From: Anaerolineales bacterium
GTDB lineage: Bacteria; Chloroflexota; Anaerolineae; 4572-78; J111
Length of the DNA stretch: 64,000 nucleotides
Reading direction: 5' to 3'
Assembly: GCA_020634855.1 (NCBI GenBank)
Contig: JACKAU010000003.1
Location: 970,774 to 1,034,773 of the forward strand
Shown here one piece after another: positions 16,873 through 26,654 of the stretch. The position numbers and the translations under genes are program-made. Within the stretch, counting starts at the first letter, position 1. Each line of letters begins with the position of its first letter. The notes below the pieces were generated by a model. That model made no database searches. It had not been told where the DNA came from and saw only the letters and a list, made by a program, of their open reading frames with translations.

Positions 16873-17436
16873 TTAACGTACAATCCCTCGAACGATAACC
16901 TCACCATCACGCCACTCAGCCGATGAAAAGCGAACCGGGAGGGCGTCGGCGCGGCGGAGTTGGGTTTGGATTTCATTTTCAATCGCTTTCCGAATTGGGC
17001 CGGGAACTGGTAAACTTAAGTCGATGATTTCGACTTCAGGTAACCCTTCCGATAAAGTAATCCGAGCTTTTCCACCAACATGGACTCGGAGACCTGCAAT
17101 CGTAGCATCGCCCTCGCCGGCAATGTAATCAGGTGTGATTTCAACTTGCGGATGGGCAAAAGGAATTTGGGGGTAGCGGTGTAGATACCAGGTAATCGTT
17201 TGCTCTGCTTCCAGCTCTGTGAGTGTGACCTGCCACTCTTCGCCTGAGTGATCGCCTGATCGAATGTGATCCAGCAGTTCAACAACTTCAGGATCACGAA
17301 TAGGTTCTACGACATAAGGTTCGGGCGCTGCCAGCAAAATACTGACCCAGGCTAAAAGGTTGAGCGTTACCACCAATGTTCCTAGCCAAAGATTATGATG
17401 GGGAGTGAAGAGGAGTTTTATCCTTTTGCTGATCAT
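16873..17436 (-). CDS. membrane-anchored beta-domain protein, DUF2993-like possible
   Basis: 187 aa from the ATG at 17436, 7 bp after the upstream stop, with AAGGA just before it. An ATG 33 bases earlier, overlapping the upstream gene, is also possible. A basic N-terminus and one membrane helix (LGTLVVTLNLLAWVSILLA) precede an extracytoplasmic alternating-strand domain. That domain ends in EVEIIDLSLPVPGPIRKAI and EWRDGEVIVRGIV, a pattern reminiscent of DUF2993/LmeA-like lipid-binding folds. It forms an operon with the giant membrane protein. Function is not established. Confidence 0.6.
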   Translation of the reverse strand: MISKRIKLLFTPHHNLWLGTLVVTLNLLAWVSILLAAPEPYVVEPIRDPEVVELLDHIRSGDHSGEEWQVTLTELEAEQTITWYLHRYPQIPFAHPQVEITPDYIAGEGDATIAGLRVHVGGKARITLSEGLPEVEIIDLSLPVPGPIRKAIENEIQTQLRRADALPVRFSSAEWRDGEVIVRGIVR

Positions 17437-17443
17437 GCTTCCT

Positions 17444-20400
17444 TTACTCCCATGTTTCCAAAATTTCATGCCACGTTTTAATATCTTCTAATTTCCGCTC
17501 GACGATGACAGCAGTAGCTACTAACAACAGCCCAATAATGCCAAATACAATCCATTGATTGACCGATTGTAAAGAATTAAGCAGTTGACCAACTGTTGCC
17601 AGAATCATGCCCACCATTCCCATATAAAGATAGCGGCGGAGACGCCGGTAGCTACCCCAGAAAAATGCAGCCAAACCTTCTGTTCCCAGGAATAGCGCAT
17701 AAACCCAACCAAACAGTAAGGTCTGCCAAAATAACGAACCGAGCATGAGAACAGCCGCGCTATAATCGAGCCAGCGAGCAAAATCTCGATTGCCTTTGTG
17801 CCATTCAAGGTAGGCGATGCTGACCAAAAATAGCCCGGCCGGGAATGCATACCATTGCACGTACCGGAAATTATCCCAACGCTGAATGTAAAAGATATGC
17901 AACATCCAAGCCGCCAGCAACATAGCAATCGCTCCGTATCCCAGGCGCATCCAACGATGGGTAAAGGCCGCCGCCACGTACAACAAGCCTAAGAAACAAC
18001 ATACGCCAACAACCATCCGCACCACGGTTGTATCGACTAAATCTCTAAAAGGTAAGCCTAGCAGGGCGCCTGTAGTCCAAGCGATTATATCCATCCCCAT
18101 CAAGCCGGTGAGAACCAGGGTTCCAAACGAAAGTCCTAAAGCATAGCGTTGAAGGGGAGATGCCCAAATAGCGAGTCTGGGATGTAACGCCTGCCCGCAC
18201 TTTATCTGGTCTCGCACAAAGGTAATACCGTAACCTAACAAACCATAAAACAGGGCGAGTTCAGCCAAAGCAACCGGCAGCGACTTGGTTGAGTCTTGCC
18301 AGGCGAATACACTTTGTCCAACCGCCAACAAACTGGCTGTTGCACTCGCATAAACCAGAAGCCGTGAAACCCACATTGAGGCTATAACTCCAAGCAGGAG
18401 GGCGTTACATAGAGAAACCATAACGCCTGGTGTTGTGCTGTTGAGGCTAATCAGTTGCCCAAGCGCAATGTTAATTAAGGCAATAATATAGAGTGTCTGC
18501 GCCCAACTGGATACAGTTCGCGCTCCAGCTTGATTTGGCTGGCTGCGGTCTACAGCTATCGCTGCTAACAGCGTGAGTAGTACTACCGGCAAAAAACCGA
18601 GCCACGCCTGAGCGATATTGGCTTGCTGCCACCAGTTAATCGTGGCCAAACCATAGAAGGCCGCTAGATGTCCAGCGACAGTCATTGCCACTAGCCAAAG
18701 TCTAAGTCGGAAACGGTAAACCGCCCAACCGAAGATCGCCATCTGCAACCCAAAAGTAATAGCGGCAATGCCGGATTGAGATAGGCTAAAAAGGGGGGCC
18801 ACGATCGCTAACCCCAACCCGAAACCGTAGAATGGAAACGCCCACCACGATAGGACACGAACCATCCCCGCTTTGGCCCATTGTTTAGGTTGTGGCCAGG
18901 GAAAATTGTTAATGGAACCGAATTGCCGATCGAGCCGGATGCCCAGGACCAGATAAAGAGTCGCTCCCGGAATAAGGGCCAGACCATAGTAATCGGGTGA
19001 GAGAGGTGAATCCTGAATGAGTATGGCAAAGGGAACCAATCCCAGCCCACAAGCGAGAGTCAGAAATGGCGGCTGTCGCAACCAAAAAGCTGAAATGGCA
19101 TATAAAGTAGTCGCTCCAGCATATCCCCACAGCGCCCCCGTTCGATCTAAACTTGATGGGGCTAAGCTTATCGTGATCAGAATCAGGCCGACCTCTAAAA
19201 TCGCCTGACCGTACCTCTGCAACTTGAGTCGGTTCAGGCACCAAGCCCAAATCAAGTAAATCGAGGCTAACCCGATTAACCACCAGCCGAATCGATTCAC
19301 AGGCCATTGACTTTCATACAAGGCTAGACAAAGCGAGAGTGGCAACAACAGTGCGGCTACATAAAGCCAAACGGTTTGTCTAAATATTCGGGTTGAGACA
19401 ACCATCAAGGCGGTGTCAAAGAGGAGGACCAAGGCTAACAAGGTAGGTTCGGGAGTCACTAGAATTGTCCCAATGGCGAGAGTGATGTAACTCACCAGAT
19501 AGGCCGGAAAAGTATAAGCCCAAGTAGTTTGAATAGAGGGTGAGCGATGTCGAAGCCATCGGGCTGCTCCCAACCCAATCGGTCCGAATAGAATTAGTAC
19601 GAGGCCATAAAGTTCTAATCGAGCCGCTGGTAGTAGCCAACTCAATAGATAGACGGCCCAAAGCGGCACTAAGCCGAGCGCAGGGTAAATAAATTTTGTC
19701 TGCCAAATCAGAGCCGGCCCCTTAATATTCGGCGGTGAATTTTGAGTATCTTGGACAGCCGCTAAGGTATAAAACCCGACTGCCAGACCGAGCGTCAGGC
19801 AGCTAACTTCAATATCGACCAAAGTCCAAAGTAGGGCAAATGGCGCCAGGATATGAGCGACAACACGAAATGGAAGTGCGTACGAATTTATTTTTCTAGC
19901 CACCAGGGCTAAGTTAATAAGTGCCAATAGCCAGGCCAGAATGAGCCAGCTTAGCCCATATTCAGCTATTGTGGGTCGATAAGAGGTCAACCATCCCAAA
20001 TGGGTTAAAATCGTCCAGGGAGCGAAAATAAGGGCTGCTGAGAGCCAACCAAAAAGCACCTGGCGGAATAATCGAGCGGAGAGAGCATATAGGGCGGTGA
20101 TAATCAATAAAGCCGCGGCGGCCCATATTTGTTGGCTCTGCCCGCCGCCCAGCCACCATAGATTACGCACCAGGGCTAGCCCTATTGTGCCGGCAGATAA
20201 CACCCAACCTGATACTAGAAGTGGGCGTCGATACAGTCGCCAGGTAAATCGGAAAATAGCTCGTTTACTTCGTGGTTGAGTTGAAGCTCGCCATAGCCAA
20301 ACTAATCCCCGTTCGAGCAAAACAAAGATGGTGGCTAAAACGGCTACACTGACAACGGAAGCGCCACTGCCGGAACTATAAGTAATCGCTATGAAACTGC

Positions 20401-23290
20401 TGCCGAACGTAAAGAGCCAGATCGCTATGTGCGCCCAACTCTCTCGGCGAGTGTGCGAGGCTCTAAGTCCGTAAACTGCGGCCAGAAGAATTTGGCTGGC
20501 CGCTCCCCATAATCCTATAGTCGTGGTCCAGGGCAAGCTTAATAGAATCTGATTGAAAAGAATAGGTAGATAGATCCGCCCCAATAAGATAAGCGTCAGA
20601 AAGTAACTTGTTAAATAAAGCGGCACCAGAAATTGACTGTTGTAAATGGGAGAGCGGTTTCGTTCAATCCAAAAACTCAGAGCGACGTAGAGTCCAATCA
20701 ACAAGGCTAACCCCAAATTAAGTGCACCGGTTGGTAATGATAAGTGGTAGAGCAGCGCTAGATACCCCCAGGCAGTAACCAAGCCACCGGCCGCCAATAG
20801 TTTCGAACGATGACTTATCGCGGCGTCGGTGAAATAGAGTAAGCCGCTGGATATAAGGGTTAGTGCGGGAGCAAAACCGACCGGAACAAAGACAAAGGCA
20901 GTCACCGGGGCAACAATGCTAACCAACATTCCGGTCAAGTACCAAGGGCGGCGATAAATCTGATCAATTCGAGCGAGTCGGCGGCTTAGCCAAATCATGA
21001 ACCAGGCGAGAAAGGCTAGCATCAGCGGGAAAACAGGATCCGGTAAATAGAAATTGTCTAGTAGAACCCCTAGGCAAATTGGCAAAGGCAGCGCTGTTAA
21101 CCAATGGAATATCGATTTTTCGCTCCGGTTGGCACTAACGAACCCCGGTTGCTGTTCATGAGCCAGTCGAGCACCCCAGCCGGTTAAAATTATCCAGTTA
21201 CTTAAAGCATAAGCCAGTAGTCCGCTACGATAAGGGAAAATGGGAGGTAGAATAGCCAACGCTGCGATGACATACCCAGCTCTAACTAGCACCGTCGACG
21301 CAGATGTATCAGGAACCCGGGTTCCCAGATTCAACGCCAGCACAATGTGAACAATGGCTAGCGTGGCCCACCCGACGCTAAGTTGAGCCAGATCCAAATT
21401 GAGATAAGTCATTGCGAATGTAGTCGATGTAAAAAAGAAGATCGATGTGCCGGCTAAGATATTCGGACGTCGCCACAGTATCGCGGCCAAAACTAGTCCG
21501 CCGCCTAGAACAGTGTGAGTTGCGGCCGCAGGTAGGGAGGTGATACTTAGGCCAGCTATAGGCCAGAGCGCCGCGAAGACTAGTAAAACTATCCCGCTCC
21601 GAATAATCATTTGTCCCCACTGATTAAGAAAGTTGCGATCAGCAAGACGGGTCAATTTCTTACCGGCCAAAAAGTAAAGTGGGACTAACCAAGCCCAACC
21701 CAAAGCGTGCCAGGCTGAGCTGAGGCCAACGCGCTCGATAAATAAGGCTTGAGTTAGAAAGAGGGCCACAGGGATTGCCCCTGCCGAAAGCGTGCCTAAT
21801 ATTCGATTCTGATACGACAATGCACCCCAACCCAGCACGATACTACCGATCCACCAGTTGGCAATGAGCGCGATATGAAATGTGTCGAACCCGTCTCGAT
21901 AGAGATATCGCCAGCCAAAGGTGAGCGGCAGGACCATACCTACGATCAGCAAACTAAGAAAACGAAACGGGTCGGCAAATACTCGATATCTGGGCTGACC
22001 ATTAGGTTGGGTGGATGAGGCAAAAATGGCGCCCAGGCTAATAAGGCCGAGGGCTAGAAGGGACAGGCCCGTACTGCGCCAGTCGAGGGACAAATTGAAA
22101 AACTGATGCCCCACTTGATTAAGGGCTAGAACGGTACTCCCGGCCGCGATGCCGACGAAGTAGCCAAAAAATTGGCTGCGAATAAGATAAGCAGCCACGA
22201 TATAGACCATTAGACTCACTAATGAAGTCGCCAACCAAAACGATGGCCAAATTTCTGGGGGGATATAGAAATTGGCGTAGACCGTGTAAAAATCGACCGG
22301 TACCAGCAGCGCTGCAATAGCGCTTATCGCAATACCTGAACGATACATCGGGGTTTTGGTACGCACGTACCAGCCGACAGCGAAACAGAAGGCTGTAAAG
22401 CCGGTGGGGATAGCCACTCGGAGAGGGGCGGAGAAATCTTTCCAGCCCCAGGCTACAAAGGAAACCGCCGCCGAGAAAAGGAGAAACATGCCGATAAACA
22501 GCAACCCTTGTAGCGTACGCTCCGACAGCAACATTTGCCACAACTTTTCACGCAGGGGGATCCGAGGAACCGCAGGTTCCAAAATCTGCGGTTCCTCAGA
22601 AATATTGGTTTTGGCATCGTTTTTAGCATTGGCTTGGGGCGGAACAAGACGAGGAGCGTCATCTGGTTCAATCTCTGGTTCCGTTATCTCTGGAGGAAGT
22701 GCCGGCCTTAGGCCAAGTCGAATTTCAAGTTGCTCTTGCTCTTTTATTAGCGGTGTTAGCACAATTTGCAGATTCTGGGGCGAGGTAAAAGCATCGAGAT
22801 ATTTAAGTCGCTGAACGGTATCTACTTCTGATTGAATGCAACTTAAATGGAATCGATCTGTGTGCGCCGGAGGAGAATTAAGGGGGTGATCATTCAGCCG
22901 GGCTGTGAGCGCTGTTAATTGGTGCTGAGTTTCAGTGATGATTGTTTGCGCGGGTGCATCAACCAAATAACCGGCCTTAAGCCAATGGTTTAATCGATCC
23001 AAGAGATAGCGAAGTTGCTCCGCTTCAATTTGGGCTTTACGCGCTTCATCGGGAGTTAAAGGCGGAAGTCGCAGCCCTAATTGAATTTCAACGTTTGTTT
23101 GTCGGGAGGTGTAGGTTTTATGGAGTTGCTCTTTGAACCGTTGATCTATGGCTTGCCAAACCGCCGTTTCGTCCATTAACCAACGCAGATGGGCAAGTTC
23201 TTCAAGTAATCTTAGTTTGCCAGTAAACCGGCAGACCTTACAAGGAGCCAGGGGATTGAAGAAATTTTGGTTACATTGAGGGCAGCGCAT
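17444..23290 (-). CDS. giant zinc-ribbon polytopic membrane protein (1948 aa)
   Basis: An N-terminal zinc ribbon (CPQCNQNF..CKVCRF, residues 3-20) is followed by about 200 helical, Glu/Gln-rich residues with two repeated LGLR-LPPL segments. A Pro/Glu linker leads into more than 1600 residues of near-continuous hydrophobic helices, probably over 40 membrane spans in internally repeated blocks. The architecture recalls the SCO7613-type large membrane proteins of Actinobacteria and Chloroflexota; no enzymatic motif is visible. The linker at 22564-22597 encodes a perfect 12-bp DNA dyad, and 21312-21325 carries GGAACCCGGGTTCC. GAGG precedes the ATG. It is transcribed together with the anchored protein downstream. 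Confidence 0.8.
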   Translation of the reverse strand: MRCPQCNQNFFNPLAPCKVCRFTGKLRLLEELAHLRWLMDETAVWQAIDQRFKEQLHKTYTSRQTNVEIQLGLRLPPLTPDEARKAQIEAEQLRYLLDRLNHWLKAGYLVDAPAQTIITETQHQLTALTARLNDHPLNSPPAHTDRFHLSCIQSEVDTVQRLKYLDAFTSPQNLQIVLTPLIKEQEQLEIRLGLRPALPPEITEPEIEPDDAPRLVPPQANAKNDAKTNISEEPQILEPAVPRIPLREKLWQMLLSERTLQGLLFIGMFLLFSAAVSFVAWGWKDFSAPLRVAIPTGFTAFCFAVGWYVRTKTPMYRSGIAISAIAALLVPVDFYTVYANFYIPPEIWPSFWLATSLVSLMVYIVAAYLIRSQFFGYFVGIAAGSTVLALNQVGHQFFNLSLDWRSTGLSLLALGLISLGAIFASSTQPNGQPRYRVFADPFRFLSLLIVGMVLPLTFGWRYLYRDGFDTFHIALIANWWIGSIVLGWGALSYQNRILGTLSAGAIPVALFLTQALFIERVGLSSAWHALGWAWLVPLYFLAGKKLTRLADRNFLNQWGQMIIRSGIVLLVFAALWPIAGLSITSLPAAATHTVLGGGLVLAAILWRRPNILAGTSIFFFTSTTFAMTYLNLDLAQLSVGWATLAIVHIVLALNLGTRVPDTSASTVLVRAGYVIAALAILPPIFPYRSGLLAYALSNWIILTGWGARLAHEQQPGFVSANRSEKSIFHWLTALPLPICLGVLLDNFYLPDPVFPLMLAFLAWFMIWLSRRLARIDQIYRRPWYLTGMLVSIVAPVTAFVFVPVGFAPALTLISSGLLYFTDAAISHRSKLLAAGGLVTAWGYLALLYHLSLPTGALNLGLALLIGLYVALSFWIERNRSPIYNSQFLVPLYLTSYFLTLILLGRIYLPILFNQILLSLPWTTTIGLWGAASQILLAAVYGLRASHTRRESWAHIAIWLFTFGSSFIAITYSSGSGASVVSVAVLATIFVLLERGLVWLWRASTQPRSKRAIFRFTWRLYRRPLLVSGWVLSAGTIGLALVRNLWWLGGGQSQQIWAAAALLIITALYALSARLFRQVLFGWLSAALIFAPWTILTHLGWLTSYRPTIAEYGLSWLILAWLLALINLALVARKINSYALPFRVVAHILAPFALLWTLVDIEVSCLTLGLAVGFYTLAAVQDTQNSPPNIKGPALIWQTKFIYPALGLVPLWAVYLLSWLLPAARLELYGLVLILFGPIGLGAARWLRHRSPSIQTTWAYTFPAYLVSYITLAIGTILVTPEPTLLALVLLFDTALMVVSTRIFRQTVWLYVAALLLPLSLCLALYESQWPVNRFGWWLIGLASIYLIWAWCLNRLKLQRYGQAILEVGLILITISLAPSSLDRTGALWGYAGATTLYAISAFWLRQPPFLTLACGLGLVPFAILIQDSPLSPDYYGLALIPGATLYLVLGIRLDRQFGSINNFPWPQPKQWAKAGMVRVLSWWAFPFYGFGLGLAIVAPLFSLSQSGIAAITFGLQMAIFGWAVYRFRLRLWLVAMTVAGHLAAFYGLATINWWQQANIAQAWLGFLPVVLLTLLAAIAVDRSQPNQAGARTVSSWAQTLYIIALINIALGQLISLNSTTPGVMVSLCNALLLGVIASMWVSRLLVYASATASLLAVGQSVFAWQDSTKSLPVALAELALFYGLLGYGITFVRDQIKCGQALHPRLAIWASPLQRYALGLSFGTLVLTGLMGMDIIAWTTGALLGLPFRDLVDTTVVRMVVGVCCFLGLLYVAAAFTHRWMRLGYGAIAMLLAAWMLHIFYIQRWDNFRYVQWYAFPAGLFLVSIAYLEWHKGNRDFARWLDYSAAVLMLGSLFWQTLLFGWVYALFLGTEGLAAFFWGSYRRLRRYLYMGMVGMILATVGQLLNSLQSVNQWIVFGIIGLLLVATAVIVERKLEDIKTWHEILETWE
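22564..22597. repeat. intragenic dyad built from GGAACCGCAG words
   Basis: GAGGAACCGCAG (22564-22575) and CTGCGGTTCCTC (22586-22597) are perfect inverted copies around a 10-base loop that itself starts GTTCC. The dyad lies in the disordered linker of the giant membrane protein. Confidence 0.75.
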
Positions 23291-23694
23291 GATGATAACC
23301 TCACTGCTAGGTTGAATTTTGAAAGAACTAAATTGAGTGTAGCGTGAGAGCTAATAAATGTCGCCTATCCAAAGTTAGGTCTGGTTATGTAGCTAACGAT
23401 ATATGACAGAGATTTGTTCCGGTTTCGAATGTTTTAGATCAGCACTAAGCGATGACAGTAAAGCCGATTTTTTAATTCAAAAAATGAATTTTAAAATATT
23501 AAAACCATAATCAAACAGTATTAAAGGCAAATACTTATTTGTAAACTTATATACATAGATTGTCTATATACTATAAATATATACCATCCTTTTTGATTTG
23601 TCAATGCTCTCGCAAACATTACAATCTGGAGTGACAAATTTTGCCGGGGAGTGGCCCTATTAACCTGTGAAAAAACTCACGAACAGGAAAACTT

Positions 23695-23721
23695 TTGACC
23701 TTACCAGAATTATGCTAAAAT
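23695..23721 (+). promoter_or_regulatory. extended -10 promoter of the polysaccharide export operon
   Basis: TTGACC (23695-23700), 15 bp, then TGCTAAAAT with the -10 TAAAAT at 23716-23721 and an upstream TG. Transcription would begin near 23728, just before a terminator-like stem. Confidence 0.5.
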
Positions 23722-23743
23722 AGCCTGTCTGTTTATACCACCG

Positions 23744-23778
23744 TCAGCGCTTTTCGGAATTTTTGAGCGCTGATTTTT
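23744..23778 (+). terminator. leader stem-loop followed by T5, possible attenuator
   Basis: TCAGCGCT (23744-23751) pairs with AGCGCTGA (23766-23773), followed by TTTTT. It lies about 15 nt after the predicted transcription start and 40 nt before the first gene, a place where a terminator would control entry into the operon. Confidence 0.5.
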
Positions 23779-23813
23779 ATGTTATGAGGGAATAGTGGAT
23801 TAGGATACAGTTC

Positions 23814-24728
23814 ATGGTTACTGTTGAGAAAAATGCGGCGACGTTGGTGATTTCAGCGAATAAGCATTTGCCGCTACTGGCGCGTCTTAAATATATGCTG
23901 CGTGGTATCGTCGTTCGTTTGGAAGATTTGTGGCACTATCGGGAACTCATACGGAATTTGGTCACCCGCGATTTGAAGGTCCGGTATCGGAATTCTGTTC
24001 TTGGCGTCATGTGGTCGTTGTTTAACCCTCTTTTGATGATGATGGTGTTTACCCTGGTCTTTACGGTCTTGACGCCTCATTTTGATGTGCCGAATTTCCC
24101 TGTATTTGTTTTATGCGCCATTTTGCCTTGGAATTTCTTTTCGGCGTCGGTCATTGGTTCGATCCGGAGTATTGTGGATAATTCGTCGCTCGTTAATAAG
24201 GTTTATTTTCCCCGAGAGATACTGCCAATTTCGATCGTGCTAGCGAATTTGGTAAATTTTCTCGTCGCGCTTATTGCCTTATTTGCTTTGATCTTATTCT
24301 TCCAGATTCCTTTAACAATATGGGTCTTTCTGTTGCCCGCCGTAATTGCTGTTCAGGTCATCTTTACCATCGGCTTTGGCTTGATTATGGCCACGGCCAA
24401 TGTGTTTTATCGGGATACGCAGGTGATTATGGAAGTGGTGATGATGGCCTGGTTTTTCTTTACTCCTATTTTTTACTCTCTCGCTATTTTGCCGCGCAGC
24501 TATGAAATTTGGGGAGTAAGTTTCGATGTTGCCCGTTGGGTTCGCATTGTGAACCCGATGGCTTCGATTATTGACAACTATCGCACCATTCTGTATGGCA
24601 TTGGGCAAGGTGGCGCTCCACCGGATTTTTACTTTTTTATGCGAACCTTGGTCACCTCGTTAATCGTTCTTCTAATTGGCGCTTCAATTTTTTACCGCTA
24701 TAGCCGCTCGTTTGGGGAAGAGGTTTAG
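23814..24728 (+). CDS. ABC-2 type polysaccharide export permease (Wzm-like)
   Basis: 304 aa. A short cytoplasmic N-terminus with the interface segment HYRELIRNLVTRDLKVRYR and the GVMWSLFNPLLMM motif is followed by six hydrophobic segments, the layout of Wzm/TagG/KpsM permeases. It would form a dimeric channel that moves a lipid-linked glycan across the membrane, using the ATPase encoded 4 bp downstream. AGGA lies 8 bases before the ATG. First gene of the main polysaccharide operon. Confidence 0.9.
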   Translation: MVTVEKNAATLVISANKHLPLLARLKYMLRGIVVRLEDLWHYRELIRNLVTRDLKVRYRNSVLGVMWSLFNPLLMMMVFTLVFTVLTPHFDVPNFPVFVLCAILPWNFFSASVIGSIRSIVDNSSLVNKVYFPREILPISIVLANLVNFLVALIALFALILFFQIPLTIWVFLLPAVIAVQVIFTIGFGLIMATANVFYRDTQVIMEVVMMAWFFFTPIFYSLAILPRSYEIWGVSFDVARWVRIVNPMASIIDNYRTILYGIGQGGAPPDFYFFMRTLVTSLIVLLIGASIFYRYSRSFGEEV

Positions 24729-24732
24729 GCGT

Positions 24733-25557
24733 ATGACTCGACCTGTTATAACCTTTGAAAATGTCAGTAAAGAGTTTAAGCTCTCAAAGCTGCGAGTGCG
24801 CTCTTTGCAAGAGATGTTTGTTTCGATGTTCAAAAAAGAGCTGCGGGGTAAACACCGGTTTTGGGCTTTGAAAGAGGTTAACTTTACCATCAATGCTGGC
24901 GAAACAGTGGCTTTGGTTGGTACGAACGGTTCCGGCAAAAGTACGGTGCTTAAGCTCATCAGCCGCATCATCGATCCCACCCTCGGCATAATTACGGTAT
25001 CCGGCCGACTGTCGGCGCTGTTGGAGTTGGGAGCAGGGTTTCATCCTGACTTATCAGGCCGCGAAAATATTTTTCTCAACGGCTCGATTTTAGGTTTGGA
25101 TCGCAAAGAAATGACTAAAAAACTGGATGCTATCATCGATTTTGCCGATATTGGGGAGTTTATCGATGTTCCCATCCGGAACTATTCGTCGGGGATGCAG
25201 ATGCGGCTGGGGTTTTCGGTGGCCGTTCATGTGGAACCGCAAATTATTTTAGTCGATGAGGTTTTGGCCGTTGGGGATTATAATTTTCAGCTAAAGTGCT
25301 TGAATAAGATTCGTGAAATGCAAAAACAAGGGGTCACGATTTTGTTTGTATCGCATGATTTTGAGGAAATACAGAAACTATGTGATCGAGCTATATGGTT
25401 AAATCGAGGAGAGGTAATGGCTGAAGGAAGTACAGATGACATTATCAAGGCATTTATGGACATTTATCAATCTAAAGAAGGCCAAGACAGCTTTCCACAA
25501 AGTGGCGTAATTCCTATAGTCGAGCAAAATATGGTCACTTCCGACGTAGGGATTTAG
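24733..25557 (+). CDS. ABC exporter ATPase (Wzt/TagH-like, short form)
   Basis: 274 aa from the ATG at 24733. Walker A GTNGSGKST, signature YSSGMQMRLGFS, Walker B IILVDEVLAVGD and the H-loop VSHD are all intact. The N-terminal FWALKEVNFTI segment is typical of polysaccharide/teichoic-acid exporters. It ends shortly after the ATPase core, so it lacks the long C-terminal glycan-recognition domain of some Wzt proteins. It pairs with the preceding permease. Confidence 0.9.
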   Translation: MTRPVITFENVSKEFKLSKLRVRSLQEMFVSMFKKELRGKHRFWALKEVNFTINAGETVALVGTNGSGKSTVLKLISRIIDPTLGIITVSGRLSALLELGAGFHPDLSGRENIFLNGSILGLDRKEMTKKLDAIIDFADIGEFIDVPIRNYSSGMQMRLGFSVAVHVEPQIILVDEVLAVGDYNFQLKCLNKIREMQKQGVTILFVSHDFEEIQKLCDRAIWLNRGEVMAEGSTDDIIKAFMDIYQSKEGQDSFPQSGVIPIVEQNMVTSDVGI

Positions 25558-25559
25558 AT

Positions 25560-26654
25560 GTGAGTAGACAAAGGGTACTGGTTACAGGAAGCAGCGGGCT
25601 GATAGGCTCAGAAGCTGTACGATATTTCGACCAGCAGGGGGCTGAGGTCGTTGGCATTGATAATAATATGCGACAAAAGTTTTTTGGTCTGGGTGGGGAC
25701 ACTCGTTGGAATCTTCACTACTTAAAGGAATTTACCAAAAATTTTACGCATAAAGATATCGATATTAGAAATCAACAAGATGTGTTTGATGTGTTTTCAA
25801 ATCATCAATTTGACTTGATTGTACATTGTGCGGCGCAACCATCGCACGATAAAGCACGCGAGATTCCATTACTGGATTTTGAAGTCAATGCATTGGGGAC
25901 TATGCACCTGTTAGAGGCGACTCGGCAGTTTTGTCCTGAAGCCGTCTTTGTTCATATGAGTACTAATAAAGTTTATGGTGATGCTCCCAATGAATATCCT
26001 TTGATTGAGCTTTCAACGCGATATGATTTTGCCGAAGCAGACCATTATCATGGCATAAATGAAAGTTGTCGGATCGACCAATCTTTACATTCCCTGTTTG
26101 GCGCGTCTAAAGTTTCAGCCGATGTAATGGTACAAGAGTATGGTAGATATTTTAAGATGAATACCGGAATATTGAGAGCCGGTTGTTTGACGGGACCATC
26201 CCATGCTGGCGTAGAACTGCATGGGTTTCTATCTTATTTAGTAAAGACAACGGTTTCCGGACATTCATACTCGATTTTTGGCTACAAAGGTAAGCAGGTC
26301 AGAGATCAACTCCATAGCTTTGATGTCATTCGTGCTGTTGAAGCGTTTGCTGCTCATCCTAGACCCGGTGAAGTTTATAATATAGGCGGAGGAAGAGAGA
26401 ACAGCGCATCGGTATTAGAATGCATAGAGTTAATAGAGCAAGCCACAGGAACGAAATTAAATTGGTCTTATCAGGAGAATAATAGAATTGGCGATCATAT
26501 CTGTTACATTTCTGATTTGAGGAAATTCAAACAACACTATCCCGAGTGGAGTGTGGCTTATAGCTTGCAGGATATCATACAGGAGCTGGTCGAAACCGAA
26601 TGGACCAAACAAGCGCAGTTGTTAGTCCGTCAAAAGAGCCTCGCCGATGATTAA
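25560..26654 (+). CDS. NAD-dependent sugar epimerase/dehydratase (CDP-paratose 2-epimerase-like)
   Basis: 364 aa, extended SDR. The NAD motif is VTGSSGLIGSEA (8-19); DNNMRQKFFG and ELHGFLSYLV with FGYKGKQVRDQLHSFDV are the pattern I associate with the CDP-paratose/tyvelose epimerase-like group. The usual catalytic YxxxK is FGASK (F180, K184), so the general-base Tyr is replaced by Phe here; the Ser side is kept (VHMSTNKVYGD). The start is GTG, 2 bp after the ATPase stop. It would make a nucleotide sugar for the cluster; the exact product is unknown. Confidence 0.75.
   Translation: MSRQRVLVTGSSGLIGSEAVRYFDQQGAEVVGIDNNMRQKFFGLGGDTRWNLHYLKEFTKNFTHKDIDIRNQQDVFDVFSNHQFDLIVHCAAQPSHDKAREIPLLDFEVNALGTMHLLEATRQFCPEAVFVHMSTNKVYGDAPNEYPLIELSTRYDFAEADHYHGINESCRIDQSLHSLFGASKVSADVMVQEYGRYFKMNTGILRAGCLTGPSHAGVELHGFLSYLVKTTVSGHSYSIFGYKGKQVRDQLHSFDVIRAVEAFAAHPRPGEVYNIGGGRENSASVLECIELIEQATGTKLNWSYQENNRIGDHICYISDLRKFKQHYPEWSVAYSLQDIIQELVETEWTKQAQLLVRQKSLADD

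Larger units (their letters stand above)
23291..23813. other. 523-bp AT-rich divergent region
   Basis: It lies between the minus-strand giant membrane gene and the plus-strand polysaccharide export genes. Its centre (23450-23600) is very AT-rich with no coding sense. The right end holds an extended -10 promoter (23695-23721) and a terminator-like stem (23744-23773). Nothing else was recognised. Confidence 0.5.
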
